Shown: piece after piece, positions 1-12,963 of the stretch | Layout of the letters: every line of letters begins with the position of its first letter | How positions within the stretch are numbered: the first letter of the stretch is position 1 | Assembly (NCBI RefSeq): GCF_020080835.1 | Contig: NC_058158.1 | Location: 31,514,305-31,578,304 of the forward strand | DNA length: 64,000 nt | Direction of reading: 5' to 3' | DNA from: Cotesia glomerata | Lineage: Eukaryota; Arthropoda; Insecta; Hymenoptera; Braconidae | Program-made: the position numbers and the translations under genes | The notes under the pieces: generated by a model | The model's input: the letters and a program-made list of their open reading frames with translations, nothing else | Told to the model about the DNA's origin: nothing | Database searches by the model: none

Positions 1-505
1 TCTCTAAAATGGAGTTAGACAGTTTGCTAATTAGGACGTCGAAATAATTTTTCTCGTACATTAGACTGGTTTAAAAATAAAAACTTTAATTTTTCAAAAT
101 CCCATAATAATTTTAGAAAATTTTTAAATTTATAAAAAATATCTAAACAGGTCGTTTAAGAGTTACAAAATTCCAAAGCTTAAACAAATTTTTTTTTAGA
201 CAAATTTCAAACAAAAAATATAAATCTGCGATAAGCGACCTCTAAATATTATTATCAATAGCTCCGCTTTTAACAAGTATCTTTTCTCATCTCGAAAGTG
301 CTTTAGAGAAAATTTTTAAAAGAAAAAAAAAGTTATTATTATAATCTGTCTAATGAATGAATTTTTGACAAAAAAAAAAAATTATTCCCCATAACAAAAA
401 AATGTGAATCCATTTCCGTGTCTTGTCATCCCTTCTGTCACAGTCGCCTTTATTTTATTGACTAAAAAAAAAAAGTTATTAACGAGATGAAAAAGAGATA
501 GATAC
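1..505. other. P4HA intron 3 (partial)
   Basis: AT-rich and homopolymer-rich. The P4HA donor GTATC is at 505-501. No exon, RNA gene or clear repeat was seen. Confidence 0.7.
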
Positions 506-673
506 CTTGCATATAAGTAGAAAAGGCGAGATACTCAAGTATATCTGGCTTGTTTGACGTAGTTCTATTTTGTTCATCCTGGAGCCGGTTCATGGCCTCC
601 TGCATCCACAACACAGTGTGATAATAGTCGCCATTATTGTATGACTGGCGTCCAAGCTCGAAGCAGTCGCCGG
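506..673 (-). CDS. P4HA: P4HA coding exon 3: start of peptide-substrate-binding domain
   Basis: The exon opens after TTTTCCAG and reads GDCFELGRQSYNNGDYYHTV, LWMQEAMNRLQDEQN, then YLAFSTYMQG. These are the first TPR-like helices of the domain that binds proline-rich substrate. The tyrosine-rich GDYYHT stretch is conserved from vertebrates to insects. The exon ends CAAG before a GTATC donor, phase 1. The next exon is not in the remaining 505 bp, so it lies off the left edge. Its size (168 nt) and both splice sites are unremarkable. Confidence 0.92.
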
Positions 674-3600
674 CTGGAAAAGCAAAGAGATAAACCCATT
701 ATATTGCCGCTATATCAAACGCTACGCATTCATTGTTATACAGAGAGGTGTATCGGGGGTGAGAGTGAAGATGAGAGTGGAATGACATTTAGGTGAATGC
801 ATTCTATACTACATTCTACTGCATACGAATTAACAATCGCGACTGCATGAGTTATTATTATTATTATTATAGTTATAAATAATGTCTACTCTACTCTTCT
901 ATACCTGCCTCGCTTTACATCGAGCTTCTATTTCCTTTTATCAGAGATAGACGTACGCGTAGATATATCACATGATATATCGATCATATTTTCCATCATT
1001 CGCCACAACTATTTTGTGCTGTTCTCTTCTTATTTTATATTATGAATTCCATCCTTGATACAAAACACACTCAAAAAATTTACTCTATTTGTAAAAAGTC
1101 GGTTTGTTTGTTAATTAACGTTTGGATTATTCATGACGTTGAACTTGTAATAAATAAAATTAAAGATGAGAGGAAGAGGAAGTTACACCCACTTCCACTT
1201 TCCCTTCTTTTTTTTTTATTTTGTTTTTGGGAAACATATTTGATTAGATTGTAATTATTTAGGTTGAATGTGTTAACATGTTTAAAAATTTTCATAACAA
1301 TAATAATTAAAACGAAGATGAGGTTTTGCTTTATTACATTAACAAATGGAAGTAAATAAAAAATAAAAGTAAAATGCTGGAAGGCAATCGAGTAGTTAGA
1401 ATTGTGTTGCGGTTAGCGTTCAAGGGGTTTGCTTCTGAGAGAGAATTTCGGGTTAGACGCGGTCACTGGGGAGCCTGGATTGCCTGGAGGCCGTTAAGCA
1501 CGGTTCGTGGTAGTGGATGCTTGACGGTGGACGAGCAACTGCTCTCGACGGAGAATATATACTGAACACCGAACATTGAACACCGTGGAGGCAGATATTG
1601 CTCAAGAGCAATAGCTAGCTTTATAGAACTGTGATACCAAGAGAACGCCCGGGAACACCAACGACCTGTGGTTAGGAATTCATCCGTAGCTTTTCTCACT
1701 CTCTGTGCTTTATATCCGTGACGTTTTGATGCTATTGAACTTTTAATTACTGCCTGTTAACTGGCTAGTTGTGTTGCTAATAACTATTGAAGTGGTACTT
1801 ATACGGTTAAATATTTTGGAGAGATTTTTTTTTATTTTAAAATTAATATTAAAACAAAACGTTGGAATTTTATGTAAGTTAATGATAAAATAATAAGATT
1901 TTATTAAAATTTTTGAAATTTAAAATATTGGTCTACTTTTTTTTTAATGTACTAAAAGAAAAAATTTTTTTAATAGTGTCTTAGTTGATTTTTTTTGTCT
2001 TAGTCACTTAATTACTCAAATTTATTAATACAATTTAAAAATAGATTATAATTTATAATATTTTAAACTAAAAAGAATTATTTCTAATGGAACTTACAAT
2101 TTGTAAAAAAAATTAAGTGAAATAAAATGATTAATTTTCAATAAAATTTTTAGATATTCTTAGTAATTTTTTCTCTCAGTGTAATTTAAGTTTTTATATT
2201 TCACACTGAAAAAATAAATCCTTATACATAGAGTAGAGAATATATTTTTTTATCTGAAAAATTGACCGAATAAATTAAAGCAGTTTTTATTCAATTCAAA
2301 TAAAGCTGTTCGTAACTACATCTGTTTACTTTTCATAATAAAAACGTTATTTAAACTTTTTATTTAACAGGAAAATTCTGATTGATTGTTCTCCTCAGAT
2401 CTATATATAGTTGCAGTAGGTGGTTGCAAATAAATAGAGATTGAAAACAAGTATTTAAACACATTTGGATTGTTGAGTAAATATTGAGTAATAATAATAG
2501 TGTTTAATAGTTTACTAGGATGTTATTTGCCAAGCTGTTACTCTCTGGAGTGTCAACTCCCAGTCTATTTACATCGATACCAGTAAAGCGATGATTGACA
2601 ATGATATACGTCTATGTTTGGTTACAGATGAAATATAAAATATAAATGTTTATTTAGATGCACACGGATTATAAATCAGTAAACAGACTTTTGAGTGTTT
2701 GACAATGTCTTTGGGATATCGTGCTGATAAAATCGATGTACACGTATGTAATACGTAGTATGTATGTATGTATGTTGATAGATATTACGGAGCAAGTACA
2801 TGGTAGAGAGAAGAGAAGAGGAGAGGATAGTATGAAAAGTGTAGAGTGTAGAGTAAAGAGGTTTATGGGTTTTGTGTATAAAGTTGTTGAGCTAAGTGGA
2901 TTGTCGATGTCGAAAGAGCAATGGATTAATGTAATGGCAAATATCGAGTAATTCAGGAGTAACAGGGGTATGGAGTAGATTTAGTTGTAGTAGTTGAGTA
3001 GAACCAGCGGGCGACATGTAATCGGGATTCGGGATTCGGGGCTTGGGATACTGACCACTTAAGCCGGTGCTGTACTGGACACCGTTGAGGACACCCCTGG
3101 CGACCTGGGATGTGTCGAGCTTGTACGTGTCCTGCAGTCTCATGAGAGCCACCGCAGCGCCGTTTAGATCCTCGTCCGTCGGAAATTTCAGGTCACTACG
3201 GGAGATCGTGATGTTTGCTACAAATGCCTTCCCCACGTCTTCTGTTATCAGCTCCTCTACGCGCTTCCAATCCGTCGTCAATCGCTTTACGAGCAGGTAA
3301 GCGTTTATTGGATTCGAGAGGTACTGTTGGATGTTACGTGATGCCTCTTCGTGCTCGCGAGAGTAATTTTCCACGTTTCTGTAACATTGTTTTTTTAATT
3401 AGAATTTTTGTTTTTTTGTTTATATTTTTTAAATATTTATATTAAGGAAGTTCGAGCGTAACTAATGAGTCAAAATAATGTTAAAATTTTTTTTTAATTT
3501 TAGTCTTCCCAATATTCGTCAAAATTCTTTATTTTAATTTAAAATAATTTAAACAATTTAATAATTGATGATTTTTACTTATTTAATAAAGTAAAGTAAT

Positions 3601-5258
3601 AAAATGACTTTGGTATTTATTACTTGCCGGAATAAATAAACAGATTTGACAATAGCACGCTTGATTATACCCATAACAGAGACGTGGATGAGTGTGTGAG
3701 TTAAACATTTCTCTCTCTGTAACTATATTTCTATCCTTTTCTTTTTTCTCAGCTGTTGACGCGATATTGTCAAATCTTTATTCGAATAAATGGCTGACGA
3801 TAAACGAGTTACAAACATAAAATTTGACTTTAAATATTTCAAAAATTATATCGGTAATGTAATATTATTAAATTGTATAGTTTTTTATCCGTTAAATTTG
3901 GGAGGTTAATATTGAAAAAAATAATTTAAGTCTCGACAAAAGTTTGTCCACCATAAGAGCCCCTGTATAAGGAGATAAAATATGTGATTTTTAAAATTTA
4001 ATATCTAAGTAACTAAACGGTGAATCTTTTTTAAATTTTGCGATTAGATAAATGACGTATTTATTTATACGTATATTTAATTTCAAAGCTCAAAGTTGGA
4101 AATTATTTTTTACATTAGATTCGCTCGAACTTCCTTAAAAATAAATAAAGTTTGAAACATTGCATGAAAAATTATTTAAATGAAATCAATTTTTTAAATA
4201 ATTCAATGATTCAATATTTTTTTTATTTTGACTTAAATTGAAATAAAAAAATATCTAAATTTACTATAAAAAAAAATGTATTTTTTGAATAAGTAATTTT
4301 AATAGTTACACTGTAAAAAAATTAACTTAATTCGAAGAAAAAATATCAATAAATTTTTAATAATTCCATTTTTTCGAATCAGCCTTTTTTTAATTTCATC
4401 ATCCATCATTACATAACACCATCCAATCATTCTTGATTTAAAGAAAAATTATTCCAATTATAGCCACAAATATAAGAGTATAATACAACTACCATTATTA
4501 ATGGAAAAATAATGATGAAATAAATTTAACGGATGATTAATTAAAAAAATAGTGATAATTATTACAAAATGAGTTGAGACGTGAATAATCGTTTTTAGAT
4601 ATTTAAATCGCATGGCGACTATGCCAAGTATCGATTTATTAATTATCGAAAATAAAATTAGTGGGGTATGTTATTGAAAATAAGAGTAAAAATAAAAATA
4701 ACCCTAAAAAATATGTTATTGTTTTGACCTGAAAGGATTTAGATCATCGAGGTGTGACGTTTTAAAAACGAGTCTCGAGACTGGATGCAAACGAAATTGA
4801 GATGAGATTGAGTGGAGTATAAAAGAGGGAAAGAAAATTGGATTTCGATGCTTGAAAGCTATGACGACCTCGGATTTTAGTTCACGTATACAAAATAAAG
4901 AACCAGATTGAATAAAAAAAAAATATAAAATAAACAATAAAAATAAAGGATTCCTAACGTAAGCGATCGTTCAAGCGAAATAACCAACTGCTTTTTTTAT
5001 TATCTTACTTTTTTAGTTTTTACTCTCTACTTCTACTATTTTGTTATTATTTTCTTTTTTTTCTCTTCCTTTTTTGTTTATTCTTCGCAGCCCGAGAGTT
5101 ACTTTTGCTTTTGCAAGTGAATAAGCTCACCAGTGTCTGTCTGCCGACGATAACGAATTTCATTTCGCAAATATAGAAGCTCAGTAGTCTTTAGTCGACT
5201 AAAGACTATTCATTCTATTAAACATATATCTATGAATATTATACACAATCTTATTGAC

Positions 5259-5332
<74 letters not shown>

Positions 5333-8300
5333 GGGGTAGTTAAATTACTTGTAACTGTTGGAAACAAAAGACGAGAGAATATTGGTATAATATTCTTACA
5401 TTGATTACACAACGGCAGATCTTCTGTAAAGCATTCTCAATGCCCAGTAGCTAGATAGTATCTTTTATAATACATAAAAGAGCGTAAATAGTCCTCTTAT
5501 TTCATTTGTATTCGGAGAAGTAGTGGAGATTCGCGGAATGAAATAAGAGAAAGAGATAGAAAAAGGTTTAATAAAATAAGAAAAGTTGACGCGAACAAGA
5601 TAGCGGAGTTAACCAACCGGTAGGAAGATAGATAATGAGTTTAATTTGACTTTATATTCAACAAACTTATAATTAAGATTATACTTTTATTACGGGCAAT
5701 CATGCTAAATAAATACCCATTTTAAATTTTTTACACATTTATTCGGCAATCTCTGATAGTAAATACTCAACCTATAACAAATAAGTTTTATCGTAAAAAA
5801 GTTTTCAAGTACGAATTTATGAGCTGTTTTTTTCCGAAAATATAATATTACTGAGTTGATTTGATTATCTATATAAATATATTTAAGCAGTTGAATGAAA
5901 CTAGCTTTAATTTATTATTTCAGAAGTATTTTTTTTGAGTAGTTTTATCTGTTATAATACTTAAATCAAACGCATTAAAAATTATTTGTTGTATGTTGTT
6001 ATTAGTGAAAGTGTAGAAAGTATATATTCAAGAAAACTTAATAGAAAAATTTATACTTTTAGTTGAGTCAATTTTATAATTAAAGTATTATATTTACAGT
6101 TATTATTATTTTTCTTAATGATATTATTTTTACTTGCCATTTGATCATTTGGTTTTGGCAAAAATAAAGTATCTATTTGTCTACAGATATTTGTCTTAAG
6201 AATAAGTTCAAAAAAATTTGTTTAATTTCTACATGTAGAATTTTTTTTAATAAAAATTTATTTGTTATAGAAATTCTAATTATATCCGGATTTCAGTTAA
6301 GTTTAATATCATATTAAAAAAATGTTACTACACAGACATTTTCCAAGATCTACTTTTGTAACAGACAGTAAAAATTTTTACAGTTTGTCTTAATTAATAT
6401 TAAAGTTTTTCATATTATCTTAAAATTTGTAAAATTATCAGTGTATATTTAGATATAAATAAAAACGAATTAAAAAAAAAAACTAATGCCATTTATGAAC
6501 ATAGTCATGTTCAATAAAAAAAATTCTTAGAAAAAAAAAAGAAAACGAAGATGAAAAAAAAAGCTGATTGAATAGGACTTGACATTCGATAAGATACATT
6601 TTGGCTGACAATATTACTCCCAAGTACAGGAGTGTGCTAACAAGCAATGAAACACCATATAGTCATGGAATCCTTATCAGTTCTGCGTTATCAGTTATCT
6701 GTTATCAGTAACTAGTCCTGGCGTAGCAGTAGCAAGTAGCAAGGAGCAAAAAGCACCAACACATTCAACACCATCAGAGCCATGAGTAAGGGAATAGAAC
6801 AGTAGAACTGAACAGCAGGAGGTATCCTTGGAACGATGATTGTATAGGTAGCGGGTAGCGATCATGATAATATCCGATTTCGGTCTGCACGTTCTCTCTG
6901 TCGGGTAACAAGATACGAGCAACTGAATGAATGGAACCAACCAATGAGATACACTTTGATTACAAACGCAGTCACTGTAAGGAAAGGTGCTGGTGGATTC
7001 ACTGTTCCCTTTTGTTCGGTACCTCTTATCATAACTAGGATCAAGCTAACTTACTAAGACGGGACGGGAGAGCTCGACACCCCGCAATGTCGATTTGATT
7101 TGAATATCTCTGATAAGAATTAGCTACTCAGAGCTTATTATCTCAACCGATTAAGCTATTTTCATTTATAATTAATGGAACAGTATTATATATATTTTGG
7201 AAGTTGTAATGAGGCTTTAATAAGAGAAGTGTATTGTATCCTATATTAATTTCCATCAACCGGTATTGCTTCCCGTTGATTACATTTTGCAGAAGCTCTG
7301 TTATTATCGATTTAGCTTCGTCTCAATTTACAATATAATATCGATTTTATTGTCTGAGTTTCATTTTATATTCATGCTGAATTTACATCAGCAATGATAA
7401 TAATTACACACGGAAAAAAATTATAAAAATAGTTATGTGAAAGTTACACGGCTGTTTTATGTCATATTTGTAAAAAATAACTGTTAATTTATATTAATTT
7501 ACTTTTATCAATCAAGATTAAAACGTTGGCGGCAATTATAATATAAAAATGAACTCTTTCACAGTCGGCGGAAAAGTAATATCCGTTGATAATAATAATA
7601 ATCATGATTTTTTGCTGTGGTGAACGGTGCACCCGGAAATGAAAATTCTAGTTGAGAACTAGAAAGATTTCAAAAGTTAAGAAACTTGACAACTTAATTA
7701 AAGAAGAAAAAGAATTTACATATAGGAATCAAAACTCGTGTAATAATAATAATTTATATGAAAATGTCATAATTTTTTATTTGATACTCATCGAGGTATT
7801 CATAGTGTGTTCAGAAGTTATCTGTATGAAGATAATTGTATTTAAGAACTCCTTTCGGTGAATTCACTCCAGCTTTAATTAAATTTATTCTATTCGGCAA
7901 AGTTCGATACAGGCGGGCAGTATTTCAATTTCGCTTAACTTCGATATTCGGATAAAGTTCGTATGGATATTCAATATTTTAACTAAAAAAAAATTCGATT
8001 GAGCGAAAATTTTTGTTTTTTTTTTAATTTTGATGCTGAATCCAATTCTCAGGATTTTTTTTTAAAATGAAATTATTATAAAAATAATTTGAAAAATTGA
8101 TTATTCATATGGAAATTCAAAAAAGTGGGAATGCAAAAAAAATTCTTTTTAATAATTTTTTACATTTTTATAGAAAACCAATTATAATAAAAAAAAAATT
8201 TTTTTTTGAATAATTGGCAATTATAATTTGTTTTTTTTAATTTTTACATGTGGAATTTTTTCACTTATTTTTTGCATTATAATTTAATTTTAAAAATCAA

Positions 8301-11300
8301 AACAATCATTAAATATCATTTAATTTCTGTATAATTTTATAATCTATAAATAAAAAAAATATTCAATATTAAAAACGAAAATTGTTAATTTTTAATGATA
8401 CTGAAATTAATTAATATCTGAAAATTTTTTTATTTTTACAATATATGTAAATGTCATTAAAAAAATTTGTAAAAAAACTCCATGTGTAGAAATAAAAAAA
8501 AAAAAAAAAATTTTAAGTGCGAATTAAAAAAAATATTTTTTCATAATTTTTACTCTGAAAAAATCATGAACTAAATTGTAATTTATGAATTATAATTTTA
8601 AAAAAATATATATGATATTGTTGTAATTTAAAAAAATTTATTAACTCAAGAACAAGTTCAAATTTCCCGCAAAACGAAAAAACTAAAAAGTTTCTACTGT
8701 ATCTATCGCCGAAAATCCATAATCCACCCAGCACAAAAGATGTCAGCACCGAGACCACTGCGGTAGGTATCCGAGCATGCGCATAGCTATCAAGAGTGAT
8801 GTTTCTCCGCGCCGACGCCCCACGATGTGGTCGCGGCAAAATAATATCCCATCGGCGCAGCAGCCGCGAACAACACATGATATAGTCGATGGTAACTCCT
8901 GCATTAATATTAGTAATTAAAAGTGGAAGTAACCATAAAAAGCGATGTAAACAATAAAATAAGTTGTTAAACAAAAAGTTCGACCGTAAACTAATCTGAG
9001 TGAGTGAGTGTGTTACCAATAGAAAAGAAACTAAGTTATAAAACGTTTCAGGAGACACGAACTCGGGATTGCTGGGAGTAGTGTTGTAGAAGGCAGGCAA
9101 CAATGGCCGACGTTCGGCTGGGCGACGACAACTTGGAGTCAGAGTCCGCTGTTGACGCTCCCGAATACACCCACTACCAATCTGGAGAATTTTCACGGCG
9201 AGTTCACCGGGACTGGATAAAATCCCGGGATCCGCAGTCCATAATAACAGACAACGACCCAGCCAGCATCTCCATTGGCGTCAATACTGACTTAAGTTTG
9301 CGTATCGGCACCCAGAAGTCTAGTTGTGCATGGACATGGCACTTCGAAATCAGAACAATAGGCCGCCAGCTGAAAAACCTATCACTCTCGCTGGACGCGC
9401 ACCGCGACAACTTCAGCATAAAAGCCGTCCAGCGTGACGGAAAAAATATCGGGTACTGCGATGGTGGCCAGGAGTGGTATGACCCGGTGACCAGAGACTC
9501 ACGTCGAGATTTAATCGGTGAGACAGTTATTTCGTACCTCGTGACTATCATCTTCGAGGCCGGCGAGCACGGGACCTTCCGCCAGAACGTCCTTTTCGGG
9601 TTCGAGGGCTACCCTGTGGTGAGACGGAAAATTTGCGCGGACTTTGTGCCATTCAACGACCTGACACGTCTCGACGAGGCGACCCGGTACTTTTTGAACC
9701 AAACGGCCCACGTCTGGTCCCTGAAGAACACCACCGGGGACTTTCATCCGTTCGAGTCGCCGTTCGTACCCGGAAAGGATACCTGGGAGAAAAATCTCAG
9801 CAAGGCGTACCCTTACCTCGGTGAACTGTTCATGCTGTCGCACGCGACGTTGACGGAAAACTGTCTCACGAGGAAAAATTACCGCGGGAGGATGCACGAG
9901 CTTATTGCTGTCGAGGAGTTGGCCAGACATGAACAAGTTGCTAGGTACAATTCTATTGTTGCCTTTCATCTCGCTTCTTGTTATGTTTTGTCTTCGCACA
10001 CTGATGGTTCTACAACTGCTAAATACGCGCCTCTTGGAGAATTGTTTGCTCAGGTTTGTTTATATTTCATTATCATATTAATAAAAATTACTTTGGTTAA
10101 AGAAAAATAATTTTTATCAATGAAAATTATTTGGAGTTAAATTTTTTGCTTAAATCAAAACAGTAAAAATTTTAAAAATTAAAAAATTTTCTTTTGAATC
10201 AAGTTTTTTTTTTTATTATTATAGTTTGTTTTATTATTTTTATTGATTTTTTAAAAATTAAATTAAATACTTGTTTATTTTTTAAATAGCTGTCTCTAGG
10301 TCGTGGAATATCAGAAGACATGAAAAGCGGTCGCTTATTATTAAGAGGCTGCAACAATATCCTGATTAAAATGTACAACCCGGACGATAACTCAGAAATA
10401 TCTTCGGAAATATTCGAAGCTCATGTCGAGGATAAATGCAATTACATGATTTACGCGCGACTGTCAAAACACTGCGTGGAAAGATTGAATCTCAAGCCGG
10501 ACACTCAAGTCAAAATGCACGTCCAATTTGTCTTAAGCCGGATGCCATTTTGCGAGTGGCATCGGGCTGTCGACTGTCTGCCAGACGAGAGACTGGTCTT
10601 TCCGGACCCCAATTTCCAGCTGACGATGCGGTTACCGCCGATTCCCGAGTCCAATGAGGACTGGTATGATTTGCTGGACAACCGGCTGAATGATAAGCAG
10701 CGCGAGGCACTCACATTGATGATTGCTCCAAATCACATCTACCTGCCGCCAATTCTCCTCTTGGGACCCTACGGAACCGGAAAGACTTTTACGATCGCTC
10801 AGGCGTTGCTTATTATTTTGCACCAGAATCCTTTGAACAAAGTCCTGCTGTGCACGCAGAGCAACAGTGCCGCTGATCTCTATGTTAAGGAGTTCTTCGA
10901 TGAGTGGTACATAAGATCGAAAAAAGAAAGGCTTAAACCTATGAGGATTTACTACAAGAGACGCTTGAGAAATACGGTATGCTATTTAATTTACATTTTA
11001 TATACATTTAAGATTTAAGCGACTGAAATTTTTTATCTCGTTACAAAGAAAAACTTAAAAATTGAAATATTTAGATAGAATTCATGAATAAATTTTAAGT
11101 ACGAGTTTTACAGCTAAACTTTCCTTTTTTTCGCGATTTACTAAACTTTTGTAATCACAATTTAAAGTTTATTTATATACAAATTTTTTAACAAAAAAAA
11201 AACTGTCAATTATTTAATGAATAATTTATCTAATATTCAATGATTTAATTTTCAGGTCCACGCGACGGTGAGAAAGTACTGTCTGACAGACCCGAACGGG

Positions 11301-12881
11301 TATTTCTGCGACCCGACAAAGCAGGACATCGAGAACTGTGGACTGATCGTAACAACTCTGGCAACATCCAGCTGTCTGATCGCATTGGATTACGAACCAA
11401 CGCATATTGTTATTGACGAAGCCGCACAAGCATTAGAGTGCGAGGCAATAACGCCTTTGGCGCTGGTCGGAGCACGAACGCGTTTGATTTTGTCCGGAGA
11501 TCAGATGCAACTGGCACCCGAGGTATACAGTGATCTGTCAAAGGAACGGGGATTGGGGATGAGTTTGCTAGAAAGACTGCACAATCTATATCCGCCTCGG
11601 CATCCCTGCCGTATCAACCTATGTCAGAATTATCGCTCTCACGCAGCTATTGTGCAATTGACCTCTAATTTGTTTTATGGGAATGAAATTGAATCGAGTG
11701 GCCCGCTACTACCTGAGGCGCCTAATTTCAAGCCGCTTATTTTTTACGCCGTCGCGGGAACTGAAATTCAGGTACTGTATTTAATAATTATTTTATATTA
11801 TTATTATTATTATTTACTCCATCGATATTTAGTTCTTATCTCGCTGCTCTCGTTAAATATTTTTTATTTCAATTCATCTTTGAATACATGAGCCATGAAT
11901 TAATGAATGATTTAAATATCTAGCTAGCTAGCTAGCAAGCTATGAATACCAAAACGTATTTTATTACTTCATGTTTATGAAATGATGCATTACACTTTAA
12001 TGTATTCCATATATTACACTTTTTTACGTCAACAACACCATTAAATTTAATATTTAACTTTTTACTCGATTAATTATTAAAACTATATCGTGATAACCTT
12101 ATTTATTTATTTTTTTTTATTTTTTCAGGGAGAATTCTCGACGGGTTTCTACAACGACGAAGAGGCAGTAGAACTAGCGAAGCAGATTGCATCTCTCAAG
12201 TCCCGATGGCCGGTCGAAGAATGGGGCCCGTTTTCCGAGGACTCGATTGGAGTACTGGCTCACTACTCCGAGCAAGTAGCAAGAATACGAAACGAGTTGC
12301 GTAAGCGTAAATTATTTTCAGTGTCAGTCGAGCGAGTGCTTAATGTCCAGGGTAAACAGTTCACCGCGGTGTTTATAAGTACGGTGCGAACGCGCAATTG
12401 TTGTAGATACTCAGCGGAGAACAGTGTGAGTGATTATGGTTTCTTGACCAATCCAAGATTGTTAAATACCGCGATAACTCGCGCCAAGGCGCTGGTAGCG
12501 GTCGTCGGTGACCCCGTGGCGTTGCTAACTACCGGACCGTGTCGTTCTCTGTGGGGTAAATACTTTCAAAAAGCTAAAGTCTGGGGGGTTCCTTATCTAC
12601 AACTGAAGGAACACATGATGCACAGCCTAGCGCCCCCGGTACCCCTTGGCGCGCCTCTTAATCCACTTGCGCGTGAGTTTGTACCGCGAAAAGTGTAAGT
12701 AGCTATAATTTGAATTTATATCAACGGATATATCTCATTTTAATTATTTTTATTTTATAAGAATATTTTGAGATTTTCTTTTTTATAGGCTAGACTTTAA
12801 TTAATTATTTTTTAATTACCAAGTATGAGTAAATTATACTGGATTATTATTATATAAATAAAATATATTATATATTATTAC

Positions 12882-12963
<82 letters not shown>

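Noticed and set aside
3050..3055. GTATCC as the donor of P4HA exon 2
   Set aside because: It gives phase 2, which puts exon 3 out of frame. The GTCAGT donor four bases earlier restores the conserved reading.
8564..9196. 210-codon frame on the minus strand upstream of HELZ
   Set aside because: It overlaps the HELZ start antisense, its composition shifts along its length, its C-terminal half is AT-driven (F, I, K rich), and no known motif is present.
9511..9999. 162-codon minus-strand frame
   Set aside because: Antisense shadow of HELZ exon 1, which has a clear protein match.
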